A DNA stretch of 64,000 nucleotides from Streptomyces sp. HNM0575 (GCF_012726265.1 NZ_JAASAG010000007.1:310001-374000); one strand, 5' to 3'. Shown: positions 8,329-17,982, numbered from the stretch's first letter. Notes: generated by a model from the sequence alone, not told the origin. Translations and numbers: made by a program.

Positions 8329-9450
8329 ATGAGCAGCAGGCAGCGTGAGGAACGCGGGGACGGACAGCGGCGTGCGCAGGAGGGGCAGGCGGCCCCCGGA
8401 CGCCCGTCGGCCGGCCCCGCGGGGGATCCGGCTCGGGCACAGCCGGGAGAGCCGGGAGAGCCGGCACAGGCGGCTGACCCTTCGCAGACGGTACGGGCGG
8501 CTCAGCCGGTGCAGCCCGGCACGGGCACGGGCACTGGTGCCGGCCCGGACACGGACGCGCCCGCGGTCACCGACGCGGCGGGCGAGCCGGTGATCCCCGA
8601 GCTCGTGATCATCTCCGGCATGTCCGGCGCCGGGCGCAGCACCGCCGCCAAGTGCCTCGAAGACCTCGGCTGGTTCGTGGTCGACAACCTCCCGCCGGAG
8701 CTGATCCCCACCATGGTCGACCTCGGCGCGCGCTCGCAGGGCAACGTCGCGCGCATCGCAGTCGTCGTGGACGTACGCGGCCGCAGCTTCTTCGACAACC
8801 TCAGGGAGTCCCTCGCCGACCTCTCCCAGCGCCAGGTCAAGCGCCGCATCGTCTATCTGGAGGCGAGCGACGAGGCCCTGGTGCGCCGCTTCGAGTCGGT
8901 GCGCCGCCCGCACCCGCTCCAGGGCGACGGGCGCATCGTCGACGGCATCGAGGCCGAGCGGGACCTGCTGCGGGAGCTGCGCGGCGACGCCGACCTCGTC
9001 ATCGACACCTCGGGGCTCAACGTCCACGAGCTGCGGGCCAAGCTCGACGCCCGCTTCGCGGGGGACGAGGAGCCCGAACTCCGCGCCACCGTGATGTCTT
9101 TCGGTTACAAGTACGGGCTCCCGGTTGACGCCGATCTCGTCGCCGACTGCCGCTTCCTGCCCAACCCCCACTGGGTCCCGGAGCTCCGCCCGTACACCGG
9201 CATGAACGAGGAGGTCTCCGGCTACGTCTTCGACCAGCCGGGCGCCAAGGAGTTCCTGGACCGCTACGCCGAGCTGCTCCAGCTGATCGCCGCCGGCTAC
9301 CGCAGGGAGGGCAAGCGCTATGTCACCGTCGCGGTCGGCTGTACGGGCGGCAAGCACCGCAGCGTCGCCGTCTCGGAGAAGCTGGCCCGCAGGCTGAGCG
9401 GAGCCGGCGTCGAGACCGTGGTGGTGCACCGCGACATGGGACGCGAATAA
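8329..9450 (+). CDS. rapZ: RapZ-family nucleotide-binding protein (RNase adapter-like)
   Basis: A 373-residue member of the RapZ/YvcJ P-loop family. In Escherichia coli RapZ senses GlcN6P and guides RNase E to a small RNA; in actinomycetes the partner is not established. Residues 1-~85 are a disordered Gly/Pro/Ala/Gln-rich extension. The conserved part begins at VIPELVIISG. Its P-loop, GMSGAGRST at about residues 97-105, has Arg where Walker A normally has Lys. The conserved DVRGRSFFDNLRESL, the RRPHPL motif and the C-terminal region (GCTGGKHRSVAVSEKLA, then VVVHRDMGRE) are intact. It heads the conserved rapZ-yvcK-whiA unit. Confidence 0.93.
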   Translation: MSSRQREERGDGQRRAQEGQAAPGRPSAGPAGDPARAQPGEPGEPAQAADPSQTVRAAQPVQPGTGTGTGAGPDTDAPAVTDAAGEPVIPELVIISGMSGAGRSTAAKCLEDLGWFVVDNLPPELIPTMVDLGARSQGNVARIAVVVDVRGRSFFDNLRESLADLSQRQVKRRIVYLEASDEALVRRFESVRRPHPLQGDGRIVDGIEAERDLLRELRGDADLVIDTSGLNVHELRAKLDARFAGDEEPELRATVMSFGYKYGLPVDADLVADCRFLPNPHWVPELRPYTGMNEEVSGYVFDQPGAKEFLDRYAELLQLIAAGYRREGKRYVTVAVGCTGGKHRSVAVSEKLARRLSGAGVETVVVHRDMGRE

Positions 9451-9515
9451 GGGACTGAAGGGCTCCGAGGGACTGACTGTGGACGGACTGCGGACTGTGG
9501 ACGTGAGAAACGCGC

Positions 9516-10568
9516 ATGCCTCGTAGGACCATCCGGCTGCGGCGCCCTGTCGGCACACGCACGGCACGGCGCGGCGCCCAGCCGAAGGTGGTGGCGCTCG
9601 GCGGCGGCGCGGGCCTGTCCGCCTCTCTCACGGCGCTGCGCCGCATCACCGGCGACCTCACCGCCGTCGTCACCGTCGCCGACGACGGCGGTTCCAGCGG
9701 CCGCCTCCGCGACGAGCTGGGCGTACTGCCGCCGGGAGACCTGCGCAAGGCGCTCGCCGCCCTCTGCGGCGACGACGACTGGGGCCGCACCTGGGCCGAG
9801 GTCGTCCAGCACCGCTTCGTCAGCCGCGGCGACCTCCACGACCACGCGGTCGGCAATCTGCTGATCGTCGCGCTGTGGGAGCAGCTCGGCGACCACGTGC
9901 AGGCACTCGATCTGGTGGGCAAGCTGCTCGGGGCCCACGGCAGGGTGCTGCCGATGTCCGCCGTCCCCCTGGAGCTCCAGGCGCTGGTACGAGGCCACGA
10001 CCCTGAGCGCCCCGACGAGGTCACGACCGTGCGCGGCCAGGCGACGGTCGCGCTGACCAGGGGCGAGGTGCAGCAGGTGCATCTCGTGCCGCACGACCCG
10101 CCCGCCGTGAGCGAGGCGGTCAGGGCCGTGCTGGACGCGGACTGGGTCGTGCTCGGCCCCGGCTCCTGGTTCTCCTCCGTCATCCCGCATCTCCTCGTCC
10201 CCGGGCTGCTGGACGCCCTGACGCAGACCAAGGCCCGCAAGGTGCTCTCGCTGAACCTCGCGCCACAGCCGGGTGAAACAGAAGGCTTCTCCCCGCAGCG
10301 TCATTTGGAGGTTTTGGCCCGACACGCCCCTAAACTCGCCTTCGACGTGGTGCTGGCCGACGAGGACGCCGTCCCCGACCAGGATTCCCTGTGTCAGGCC
10401 GCCGAGCGGCTCGGAGCGACGGCTCAGCTGTCACCGGTCGCAGCGACCGGAGGCGCGTCCCGGGGCGAAGGGCCCGGGGGAGGCGCAGCCAGGCACGATC
10501 CGGAGCTGCTGGCCGCCGCGTACGACCGTATTTTTCGGATGCATGGAAGGATCGGCCCATGGCGATGA
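9516..10568 (+). CDS. yvcK: YvcK/CofD-like gluconeogenesis factor (UDP-sugar-binding)
   Basis: A 350-residue protein of the YvcK family. Members bind UDP-GlcNAc and are needed for growth on gluconeogenic carbon and for cell-wall homeostasis in Bacillus and mycobacteria. The N-terminal nucleotide-binding signature VVALGGGAGLSASLTALRR is at residues ~25-43, followed by TVADDGGSSGRLRDELG. The loop VLGPGSWFSSVIPHLLVPGL lies near 210-230. The C-terminus (~310-335) is a variable Gly/Ala-rich segment before AAAYDRIFRMHG. The start at 9516 (PRRTIRLRRP) gives a short basic lead. The 3' end overlaps whiA by 10 bp, which implies coupled translation. Confidence 0.94.
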   Translation: MPRRTIRLRRPVGTRTARRGAQPKVVALGGGAGLSASLTALRRITGDLTAVVTVADDGGSSGRLRDELGVLPPGDLRKALAALCGDDDWGRTWAEVVQHRFVSRGDLHDHAVGNLLIVALWEQLGDHVQALDLVGKLLGAHGRVLPMSAVPLELQALVRGHDPERPDEVTTVRGQATVALTRGEVQQVHLVPHDPPAVSEAVRAVLDADWVVLGPGSWFSSVIPHLLVPGLLDALTQTKARKVLSLNLAPQPGETEGFSPQRHLEVLARHAPKLAFDVVLADEDAVPDQDSLCQAAERLGATAQLSPVAATGGASRGEGPGGGAARHDPELLAAAYDRIFRMHGRIGPWR

Positions 10569-11536
10569 CGGCTGCGGTGAAGGACGAGATCTCCCGGCTC
10601 CCCGTCACCCGGACCTGCTGCCGGAAGTCCGAGGTCTCGTCGATCCTGCGGTTCGCGGGCGGCCTGCACCTGGTGAGCGGGCGGATCGTGATCGAGGCGG
10701 AGCTCGACACGGGGATCGCGGCCCGCCGGCTGCGCAAGGACGTACTGGAGATCTTCGGGCACAGCTCCGACCTGGTGGTGATGGCACCGGGCGGGCTGCG
10801 CCGCGGCAGCCGCTATGTCGTACGGGTCGTGGCGGGCGGTGATCAACTGGCCCGTCAGACGGGCCTGGTCGACAGCCGCGGACGACCCATCCGCGGCCTT
10901 CCGCCGCAGGTGGTCTCGGGGGCCACCTGCGACGCGGAGTCCGCCTGGCGCGGCGCGTTCCTCGCGCACGGCTCGCTGACCGAGCCGGGCCGCAGCTCCT
11001 CGCTGGAGGTCACGTGCCCTGGCCCGGAGGCGGCGCTGGCGCTGGTCGGCGCGGCCCGCAGGCTCCAGATCGCGGCGAAGGCGCGAGAGGTGCGCGGCGT
11101 GGACCGCGTCGTCGTCCGTGACGGTGACGCGATCGGCGCGCTGCTGACGCGGCTCGGCGCCCACGAGTCGGTGCTGGCGTGGGAGGAGCGCCGGATGCGC
11201 CGCGAGGTGCGGGCCACCGCCAACCGCCTCGCCAACTTCGACGACGCCAACCTGCGCCGCTCGGCGCGCGCGGCGGTCGCGGCGGGCGCACGCGTGCAGC
11301 GCGCGCTGGAGATCCTCGCGGAGGACGTGCCCGACCACCTCGCCGCCGCCGGGCGTCTGCGGATGGACCACAAGCAGGCGTCGCTGGAGGAGCTGGGCGC
11401 ACTGGCCGATCCGCCGCTGACGAAGGACGCCGTCGCCGGACGCATCCGCAGGCTGCTGGCGATGGCCGACAAGCGCGCCCAGGACCTGGGGATCCCGGGT
11501 ACGGAGACCAGCCTCACGGAGGAGATGGTCGGCTGA
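10559..11536 (+). CDS. whiA: Sporulation transcription regulator WhiA
   Basis: WhiA is a DNA-binding protein needed for sporulation septation in Streptomyces, where it acts with WhiB; orthologues occur in most Gram-positives. The 325-residue product starts at the ATG at 10559 (MAMTAAVKDEISRLPVTRTC). It has a LAGLIDADG homing-endonuclease-like domain at about residues 20-200 without a recognisable nuclease active site (RKSEVSSILRFAGGLHL; GAFLAHGSLTEPG). A C-terminal helix-turn-helix follows at ~230-310 (LRMDHKQASLEELGALADPPLTKDAVAGRIRRLLAMAD). The start lies inside the last codons of yvcK. The rapZ-yvcK-whiA order is the standard Gram-positive arrangement. Confidence 0.97.
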   Translation: MAMTAAVKDEISRLPVTRTCCRKSEVSSILRFAGGLHLVSGRIVIEAELDTGIAARRLRKDVLEIFGHSSDLVVMAPGGLRRGSRYVVRVVAGGDQLARQTGLVDSRGRPIRGLPPQVVSGATCDAESAWRGAFLAHGSLTEPGRSSSLEVTCPGPEAALALVGAARRLQIAAKAREVRGVDRVVVRDGDAIGALLTRLGAHESVLAWEERRMRREVRATANRLANFDDANLRRSARAAVAAGARVQRALEILAEDVPDHLAAAGRLRMDHKQASLEELGALADPPLTKDAVAGRIRRLLAMADKRAQDLGIPGTETSLTEEMVG

Positions 11537-11807
11537 CGGCGCGGAAGGCCGCGACCGACCAAACCGACCACGACCGACCGCGGCCGGGCCGCACTGTCAG
11601 TGGGCGGTCCGGAAGGCTCCGGGCCGCACCACGGGCCGTGACCTGAGGCCCGACGGCGCGGCGTTCCGCGGCCCGCCCGCCCCCGCTGCGCCCCGGGTGG
11701 CCGATGTCACCGTAACGAGTGGGGCGCGGTAGGGTCGGAAGCGGTCGGGGACATCCCATACAGCTTTGCCGGTGTCCGTACCGGCGTACCAACGAGGAGA
11801 TCGGTTC
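11537..11807. promoter_or_regulatory. whiA-gap intergenic region with gap promoter
   Basis: A GC-rich imperfect hairpin at 11604-11627 (GCGG-T-CCGG, 6-nt loop, CCGG-G-CCGC) could end whiA transcription. TAGGGT at 11730-11735 is the likely -10 of gap; its -35 is weak (GTCACC about 18 bp upstream). The GAGGAGA ribosome site 7 nt before the gap GTG is strong. Confidence 0.5.
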
Positions 11808-12812
<1,005 letters not shown>

Positions 12813-12861
12813 GCACTCCACGGCGTAGAAGCTGAGCAGCGCCGAGAGATGGCATACGTGG

Positions 12862-12901
12862 CAGGGCTCGCAGGGCGCTATGAGGCGCCCGGCGAGCCCT
12901 G
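12862..12901 (+). terminator. Stem-loop between gap and pgk
   Basis: CAGGGCTCG (12862-12870) pairs with CGAGCCCTG (12893-12901). GGGCGC (12873-12878) pairs with GCGCCC (12885-12890) across a 6-nt loop, giving about 16 bp with one mismatch. There is no U tract. It may act as a terminator or partial attenuator, or as an RNA-stability element protecting the gap mRNA. Confidence 0.65.
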
Positions 12902-12961
12902 ACGCATGAGGACAGCACGAGGGCACCGAGGGCCTGAACTCCAAGGAGAGCACCAGCAAGC

Positions 12962-14194
12962 ATGAAGACGATCGACGAACTCATCGCCCAAGGAGTGGGC
13001 GGCAAGCGGGTCTTCGTCCGCGCCGACCTCAACGTCCCGCTCGACGGGGACGCATCCGCAGCGGAACGGAACATCACCGACGACGGCCGCATCCGGGCCG
13101 CGGTACCCACCATCCGCAAGCTGGCCGAGAACGGCGCCCGTGTCGTCGTCGCCTCGCACCTGGGCAGGCCCAAGGGGGCGCCGGACCCGCAGTTCTCCCT
13201 GGCACCCGTCGCCAAGCGGCTCGGTGAACTCCTCGGCCTGGACGTCACGTTCGCCACCGACACCGTCGGCGACAGCGCGAAGTCCGCGGTGGAGGCGACC
13301 GGGGAGGGCGGCGTCACGCTCCTGGAGAACCTGCGCTTCAACCCCGGCGAGACCAGCAAGGACGACGCCGAGCGCGCCGCCTTCGCCGATGAACTCGCCG
13401 CGCTGGCCGACCTCTACGTCGGCGACGGCTTCGGTGCCGTGCACCGCAAGCACGCCTCCGTCTACGACCTTCCGGCTCGTCTGCCGCACGCCGCGGGCGG
13501 ACTCATCGCCACCGAGGTCGGTGTGCTGAAGAAGCTCACGGAGGACGTGAAGCGCCCGTACGCCGTGGTGCTCGGCGGCGCGAAGGTCTCCGACAAGCTG
13601 GGCGTCATCGAGCACCTGCTCCAGAAGGCCGACCGGATCCTCATCGGCGGCGGCATGGCGTACACCTTCCTCAAGGCGCAGGGGCACGAGGTCGGCGGCT
13701 CGCTGCTCCAGGAGGACCAGATCCCCGCGGTCAAGGGCTATCTGGAGCAGGCGGAGAAGCTGGGCGTGGAGTTCGTGCTGCCCGTGGACGTGCTGGCCGC
13801 CGAGAGCTTCCCCGACCTGAAGACCAAGGCGCCGGCCGACCCGGCGGCGGTCCCCGTGAGCGCCATCCCCGCCGGTCTCATGGGCCTGGACATCGGCCCG
13901 GAGACCCGCAAGCTCTACGCCTCGAAGCTCGCCGACGCCGCGACCGTCTTCTGGAACGGCCCGATGGGCGTCTTCGAGCACCCCGACTACGCCGAGGGCA
14001 CCCGGGCCGTCGCCCAGGGGCTGCTCGACAGCGGCTCCTTCAACGTCGTCGGCGGTGGCGACAGCGCCGCCGCCGTCCGCCTGCTCGGCTTCGACGAGAA
14101 CGCATTCGGCCACATCTCGACGGGCGGCGGCGCCAGCCTCGAATACCTCGAAGGCAAGACGCTGCCCGGCCTCGCCGCACTGGAGGACTCGTGA
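12962..14194 (+). CDS. pgk: Phosphoglycerate kinase
   Basis: Transfers phosphate from 1,3-bisphosphoglycerate to ADP. The 410-residue product has the N-terminal substrate motif RVFVRADLNVPLDG (~15-28), the HLGRPKG loop (~65), LLENLRFNPGE (~122), the hinge and ADP-binding GGAKVSDKLGVI (~205), and the C-terminal FNVVGGGDSAAAVRLLG followed by HISTGGGASLEYLEGKTLPG. Length is normal for the family. The ATG follows AAGGAGAG. The gene lies downstream of gap and upstream of tpiA, the usual triose module. Confidence 0.98.
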   Translation: MKTIDELIAQGVGGKRVFVRADLNVPLDGDASAAERNITDDGRIRAAVPTIRKLAENGARVVVASHLGRPKGAPDPQFSLAPVAKRLGELLGLDVTFATDTVGDSAKSAVEATGEGGVTLLENLRFNPGETSKDDAERAAFADELAALADLYVGDGFGAVHRKHASVYDLPARLPHAAGGLIATEVGVLKKLTEDVKRPYAVVLGGAKVSDKLGVIEHLLQKADRILIGGGMAYTFLKAQGHEVGGSLLQEDQIPAVKGYLEQAEKLGVEFVLPVDVLAAESFPDLKTKAPADPAAVPVSAIPAGLMGLDIGPETRKLYASKLADAATVFWNGPMGVFEHPDYAEGTRAVAQGLLDSGSFNVVGGGDSAAAVRLLGFDENAFGHISTGGGASLEYLEGKTLPGLAALEDS

Positions 14195-14241
14195 GCGACG
14201 CGCGTGCGGCCCGCTCAGCCGCAGGCGGCTCTCTGCCCGCA

Positions 14242-14285
14242 CCTCTGCTCCCCCTACCTTCGGTGGGCGGTACCCCCAGCAGAGG
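14242..14285 (+). repeat. Palindromic intergenic element between pgk and tpiA
   Basis: CCTCTGCT (14242-14249) and AGCAGAGG (14278-14285) are perfectly complementary and enclose a C-rich and a G-rich half (CCCCCTACC / GGTGGGCGG) that can also pair in part. From memory, many Streptomyces genomes carry dispersed palindromes of the form CTGGGGGTACC...GGGGGAGCAG, and this looks like one of them. A copy count in the genome would confirm that. Confidence 0.5.
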
Positions 14286-14315
14286 CGGAGAAGCGAACAA
14301 TGGAGGACTGACCCC

Positions 14316-15092
14316 GTGACCAACCGCACCCCGCTGATGGCGGGCAACTGGAAGATGAACCTCAACCACCTCGAGGCCATCGCCCACGTCCAGAAGCTCG
14401 CCTTCGCCCTCACGGACAAGGATCTGGCGGCCGTCGAGGTCGCGGTCCTGCCGCCCTTCACCGATCTGCGCTCCGTGCAGACCCTCGTCGACGGCGACAA
14501 GCTGAAGATCAAGTACGGCGCACAGGACATCTCCGCGCACGCGTCCGGCGCGTACACCGGCGAGGTCTCCGGGCCGATGCTGTCGAAGCTCAACTGCTCG
14601 TACGTGGCGATCGGCCACTCCGAGCGCCGCCAGTACCACGCCGAGGACGAGCCGCTGGTCAACGCCAAGGTCAAGGCGGCCTTCCAGTACGACCTGACGC
14701 CGATCCTGTGCGTAGGCGAGGAGCTTCCGGTGCGCGAGGAGGGCAACCACGTCGCGCACACCCTCGCCCAGGTCGACGGTGCGCTGAAGGACGTACCGGC
14801 CGAGCAGGCGGCCACCCTCGTGATCGCATACGAGCCGGTGTGGGCCATCGGCACCGGCAAGACCTGCGGCGCCGAGGACGCCCAGGAGGTCTGCGGCGCC
14901 ATCCGCGCCCGCCTCGCCGAGCTGTACGGGCAGGACGTCGCCGACGAGGTCCGCATCCAGTACGGCGGCTCGGTGAAGTCGGGCAACGTCGCGCAGATCA
15001 TGGCGCAGCCCGACATCGACGGCGCCCTGGTGGGCGGCGCCTCGCTGGACGCGGACGAGTTCGTCAAGATCGTGCGCTTCCGGGACCAGTGA
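14316..15092 (+). CDS. tpiA: Triose-phosphate isomerase
   Basis: Interconverts dihydroxyacetone phosphate and glyceraldehyde-3-phosphate. The 258-residue TIM barrel begins at the GTG at 14316, preceded by TGGAGGACTGACCCC. Visible motifs are the substrate Asn/Lys in MAGNWKMN (~8-15), the electrophile His in IGHSERRQY (~100), the general base Glu in AYEPVWAIGTGKTC (~170), and the phosphate loops QYGGSVKSGN and GALVGGASLD. The length matches the family. Confidence 0.98.
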   Translation: MTNRTPLMAGNWKMNLNHLEAIAHVQKLAFALTDKDLAAVEVAVLPPFTDLRSVQTLVDGDKLKIKYGAQDISAHASGAYTGEVSGPMLSKLNCSYVAIGHSERRQYHAEDEPLVNAKVKAAFQYDLTPILCVGEELPVREEGNHVAHTLAQVDGALKDVPAEQAATLVIAYEPVWAIGTGKTCGAEDAQEVCGAIRARLAELYGQDVADEVRIQYGGSVKSGNVAQIMAQPDIDGALVGGASLDADEFVKIVRFRDQ

Positions 15093-15324
15093 CCGGGCGC
15101 GGCCACGCGGTCAGTGGCACGAGTACGGCGCACGACGGGTACGGCCCGCACGACCGGTACGGCGCCCGTACGGTCCGTACACGAGCAGTGGCGGGTAGCC
15201 CGAAAGGGCAGGCGTATGACGCCGGGCAGTGACCCGTCGTACGCTGTCGGGGGCCGGGCCCGAGTCCGGCCCCCGCACAGCACATGTGAAGTCTTCCGCG
15301 AAGTCCGAGAGAGTTGGTCCAGCC
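15093..15324. other. tpiA-secG intergenic region with short repeats
   Basis: No gene is seen. Between about 15117 and 15180 there are three diverged copies of an ACGA-xx-GTACGGC-GC unit, 13 to 18 bp long, suggesting old tandem duplication. GAGAG at 15308-15312 is the only ribosome-site candidate for secG. Confidence 0.4.
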
Positions 15325-15561
15325 GTGATCATGGGGTTCTCTATCGCCCTCATCGTCTTCAGTTTCCTGCTGGGGCTGCTGGTTCTGATGCACAAGGGGA
15401 AGGGCGGCGGCCTCTCCGACATGTTCGGCGGCGGCATGCAGTCGTCCGTCGGCGGCTCCTCGGTCGCCGAGCGCAACCTGGACCGGCTGACCGTCGTGGT
15501 CGGACTGATCTGGTTCGCGATCATCGTGGTGCTCGGGCTGCTGACGAAGCTCCAGGCCTGA
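15325..15561 (+). CDS. secG: Preprotein translocase subunit SecG
   Basis: Small membrane subunit of the SecYEG channel. The 78-residue product has two transmembrane helices (IALIVFSFLLGLLVLMH at ~5-22 and VVVGLIWFAIIVVLGLL at ~54-71). The conserved cytoplasmic loop KGKGGGLSDMFGGGMQSSV lies between them, followed by AERNLDR. The GTG at 15325 is preferred because it gives the usual family length; an in-frame ATG lies two codons later. The position between tpiA and the RbpA-like gene is conserved in Streptomyces. Confidence 0.95.
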   Translation: MIMGFSIALIVFSFLLGLLVLMHKGKGGGLSDMFGGGMQSSVGGSSVAERNLDRLTVVVGLIWFAIIVVLGLLTKLQA

Positions 15562-15839
15562 CGCCCGCGGAGCGGAGCCGAGCCGGCTGAGGGGCGGGAC
15601 CCGGTCCTGCCCCTCGTACGTCGTTCCGGGCTCCCGGCCTGCGCCCCGTCGGCGGGAGCGTCTCCGGCCTTGCAAGGGCAGCCGCAAGTCACCGTACGCG
15701 GCCTATCATGAGGCTCGCGTCCGGAGCCGACGCAGTAACTCCGGTCACTGGACGCGCGTTGGGCCCTACGTACACTAGGGCGCCCGCGACGGACTCATCG
15801 TCGATGTTCCGCGGCACCGCGAGGCAGGGAGTTACGACC

Positions 15840-16175
15840 GTGGCAAGTGGCAACGCGATCCGGGGCAGCCGGGTCGGGGCGGGGCCTATGGGAGAGGCCG
15901 AGCGGGGCGATTCCGCGCCGCGCCTTCGGATCTCCTTCTGGTGTTCCAACGGACACGAGACGCAGCCCAGCTTCGCCAGCGACGCGCAGATCCCGGAGAC
16001 CTGGGACTGCCCCCGCTGTGGCTTCCCGGCCGGGACGGACGAGGACAATCCGCCGGACCCGCCGCGCACCGAGCCGTACAAGACCCACCTCGCCTACGTG
16101 CGCGAGCGGCGCAGCGACGAGGACGGCGAGGCCATCCTGGCGGAGGCCCTCGCCAAGCTCCGCGGCGAGATCTGA
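15840..16175 (+). CDS. RbpA-family RNA polymerase-binding protein (divergent paralogue)
   Basis: A 111-residue protein with the layout of actinobacterial RbpA, which binds RNA polymerase and the principal sigma factor. The N-terminal arm holds IRGSRVGAG, matching the RGSR/RGTR motif of RbpA. A central zinc-ribbon-like core follows (CSNGHETQPSF...IPETWDCPRCGFP, Cys at ~39, ~60 and ~63). The C-terminal helix contains KTHLAYVRERRSDED, equivalent to the RTHWDMLxERR sigma-binding helix. It differs enough from canonical RbpA that it may be the second paralogue many Streptomyces carry. AGGGAG lies 8 nt before the GTG. TACACT at 15771-15776 is a possible -10 box. Confidence 0.85.
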   Translation: MASGNAIRGSRVGAGPMGEAERGDSAPRLRISFWCSNGHETQPSFASDAQIPETWDCPRCGFPAGTDEDNPPDPPRTEPYKTHLAYVRERRSDEDGEAILAEALAKLRGEI

Positions 16176-16332
16176 GCGGGACGGGCCGCTCGTCGTGGGA
16201 CGACGGAGGCGGCCCTCCGTGCTGTCACGGGTGCCTGATGCGCGGGCGCGCATGCGGTGCGCGCGGCCCGGTCGCCGGTCAATTAGGTTGGTGCGCGGCG
16301 TATTCAGCACGAGGAGAAGGTGACGACCGCCG

Positions 16333-17982
16333 ATGAACGCAGCCCGCCGCACCCGGCTCGATCAGCTGCCCGAGTGGCACGCGCTGGCCAAGCACCGTGA
16401 GGAGTTCGGCGACACGCATCTGCGCACGCTCTTCGCCGACGACGCCGGCCGTGCCGAGCGGTTCGGCGTAGAGGTGGGCGACCTGTATGTCGACTACTCC
16501 AAGCAGCTCGTGACCGACGAGACGCTGCGGCTGCTGCGCGAACTGGCCGCCGCGGCCGGGGTGGTGGAGCTGCGGGACGCCATGTTCGCCGGCGAGAAGA
16601 TCAACGTCACCGAGGACAGGGCCGTGCTGCACACCGCGCTGCGTACGCCTGCCGCGTCCCGTGTCCGGGCCGACGGGGAGGACGTCGTACCGAAGGTGCA
16701 CTCGGTGCTGGCGAAGATGGCGCTCTTCGCCCACAAGGTGCGCGAGGGCGAGTGGAAGGGCCACACCGGCAAGCGCATCCGCAACGTCGTCAACATCGGC
16801 ATCGGCGGATCCGACCTCGGCCCGAAGATGGCCTACGAGGCGCTGCGCCCGTACACCCAGCGCGACATGGACTTCCGCTTCGTCTCGAACGTGGACGGCG
16901 CCGACCTGCATGAGGCGGTGCGCGACCTGGACCCCGCCGAGACGCTGTTCATCGTCGCGTCCAAGACGTTCACCACCATCGAGACCATCACCAACGCGAC
17001 CGCCGCCCGGCAGTGGCTGCTCGAAGGCATGAGCGGCGAACAGGGCGCGGTAGCAAAGCACTTCGTCGCGGTCTCGACGAACGCGGAGAAGGTCTCCGAG
17101 TTCGGCATCGACACGGAGAACATGTTCGAGTTCTGGGACTGGGTCGGCGGGCGCTACTCGTACGACTCGGCGATCGGGCTCTCCCTGATGGTCGCGATCG
17201 GCGCGGACGCCTTCGGCGAGATGCTCGCGGGCTTCCACCTCGTCGACGAGCACTTCCGTACGGCGGCTCCCGAGGCCAACGCCCCGATGCTGATGGGACT
17301 TCTGGGCGTCTGGTACGGCGACTTCTTCGACGCGCAGTCCCACGCCGTGCTGCCCTACAGCCACTACTTCTCCCAGTTCACCGCCTATCTCCAGCAGTTG
17401 GACATGGAGTCGAACGGCAAGTCCACCGACCGGGAGGGGCGCCGCGTCGACTGGCAGACGGGCCCCGTCGTCTGGGGCACCCCCGGCACCAACGGGCAGC
17501 ACGCCTACTACCAACTGCTGCACCAGGGCACCAAGATGGTCCCCGCCGACCTGATCGGCATCGCACGCCCGGCCCCCGGCCTGGGTGAACTCGCCGGGCA
17601 GCACGACCTGTTGATGGCGAACCTCTTCGCGCAGGGCCAGGCGCTGGCCTTCGGCAAGACCGCCGACGAGGTACGCGCCGAGGGCGTCGCCGAGGAGCAG
17701 GTGCCGCACCGCACGTTCCCCGGCAACCGCCCGACGACCACGATCCTCGCCGAGGAGCTGACCCCGTCCGTGCTGGGACAGCTCGTCGCGCTCTACGAGC
17801 ACAAGGTCTTCGTCCAGGGCGCCGTCTGGGACATCGACAGCTTCGACCAGTGGGGCGTCGAGCTGGGCAAGGTCCTCGCCAAGCGGCTCGAACCGGCCCT
17901 GACGAGCGGCGCCGGGACCGAGGGTCTGGACGCCTCGACGTCGTCACTCGTCGGCCGCTACCGGAGGCTTCGCGGCCGCTGA
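16333..17982 (+). CDS. pgi: Glucose-6-phosphate isomerase
   Basis: Interconverts glucose-6-phosphate and fructose-6-phosphate, linking glycolysis to the pentose-phosphate genes downstream. The 549-residue product has NIGIGGSDLGPKMAYEAL (~155), SKTFTTIETITNA (~215, phosphate contacts), FWDWVGGRYS (~265, PGI signature region), and catalytic Glu/His in GTNGQHAYYQLLHQG (~388). C-terminal QWGVELGK and the Lys region complete the fold. Length and motif order are those of the long bacterial PGI type. GGAGAAGG lies upstream of the ATG. Confidence 0.98.
   Translation: MNAARRTRLDQLPEWHALAKHREEFGDTHLRTLFADDAGRAERFGVEVGDLYVDYSKQLVTDETLRLLRELAAAAGVVELRDAMFAGEKINVTEDRAVLHTALRTPAASRVRADGEDVVPKVHSVLAKMALFAHKVREGEWKGHTGKRIRNVVNIGIGGSDLGPKMAYEALRPYTQRDMDFRFVSNVDGADLHEAVRDLDPAETLFIVASKTFTTIETITNATAARQWLLEGMSGEQGAVAKHFVAVSTNAEKVSEFGIDTENMFEFWDWVGGRYSYDSAIGLSLMVAIGADAFGEMLAGFHLVDEHFRTAAPEANAPMLMGLLGVWYGDFFDAQSHAVLPYSHYFSQFTAYLQQLDMESNGKSTDREGRRVDWQTGPVVWGTPGTNGQHAYYQLLHQGTKMVPADLIGIARPAPGLGELAGQHDLLMANLFAQGQALAFGKTADEVRAEGVAEEQVPHRTFPGNRPTTTILAEELTPSVLGQLVALYEHKVFVQGAVWDIDSFDQWGVELGKVLAKRLEPALTSGAGTEGLDASTSSLVGRYRRLRGR

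Noticed and set aside
7747..9567. 606-codon minus-strand open frame opposite uvrC and rapZ
   Set aside because: Shadow of the real genes, with low-complexity translation.
12878..15283. 801-codon minus-strand open frame opposite pgk and tpiA
   Set aside because: Antisense of two certain glycolytic genes; no recognisable motif.
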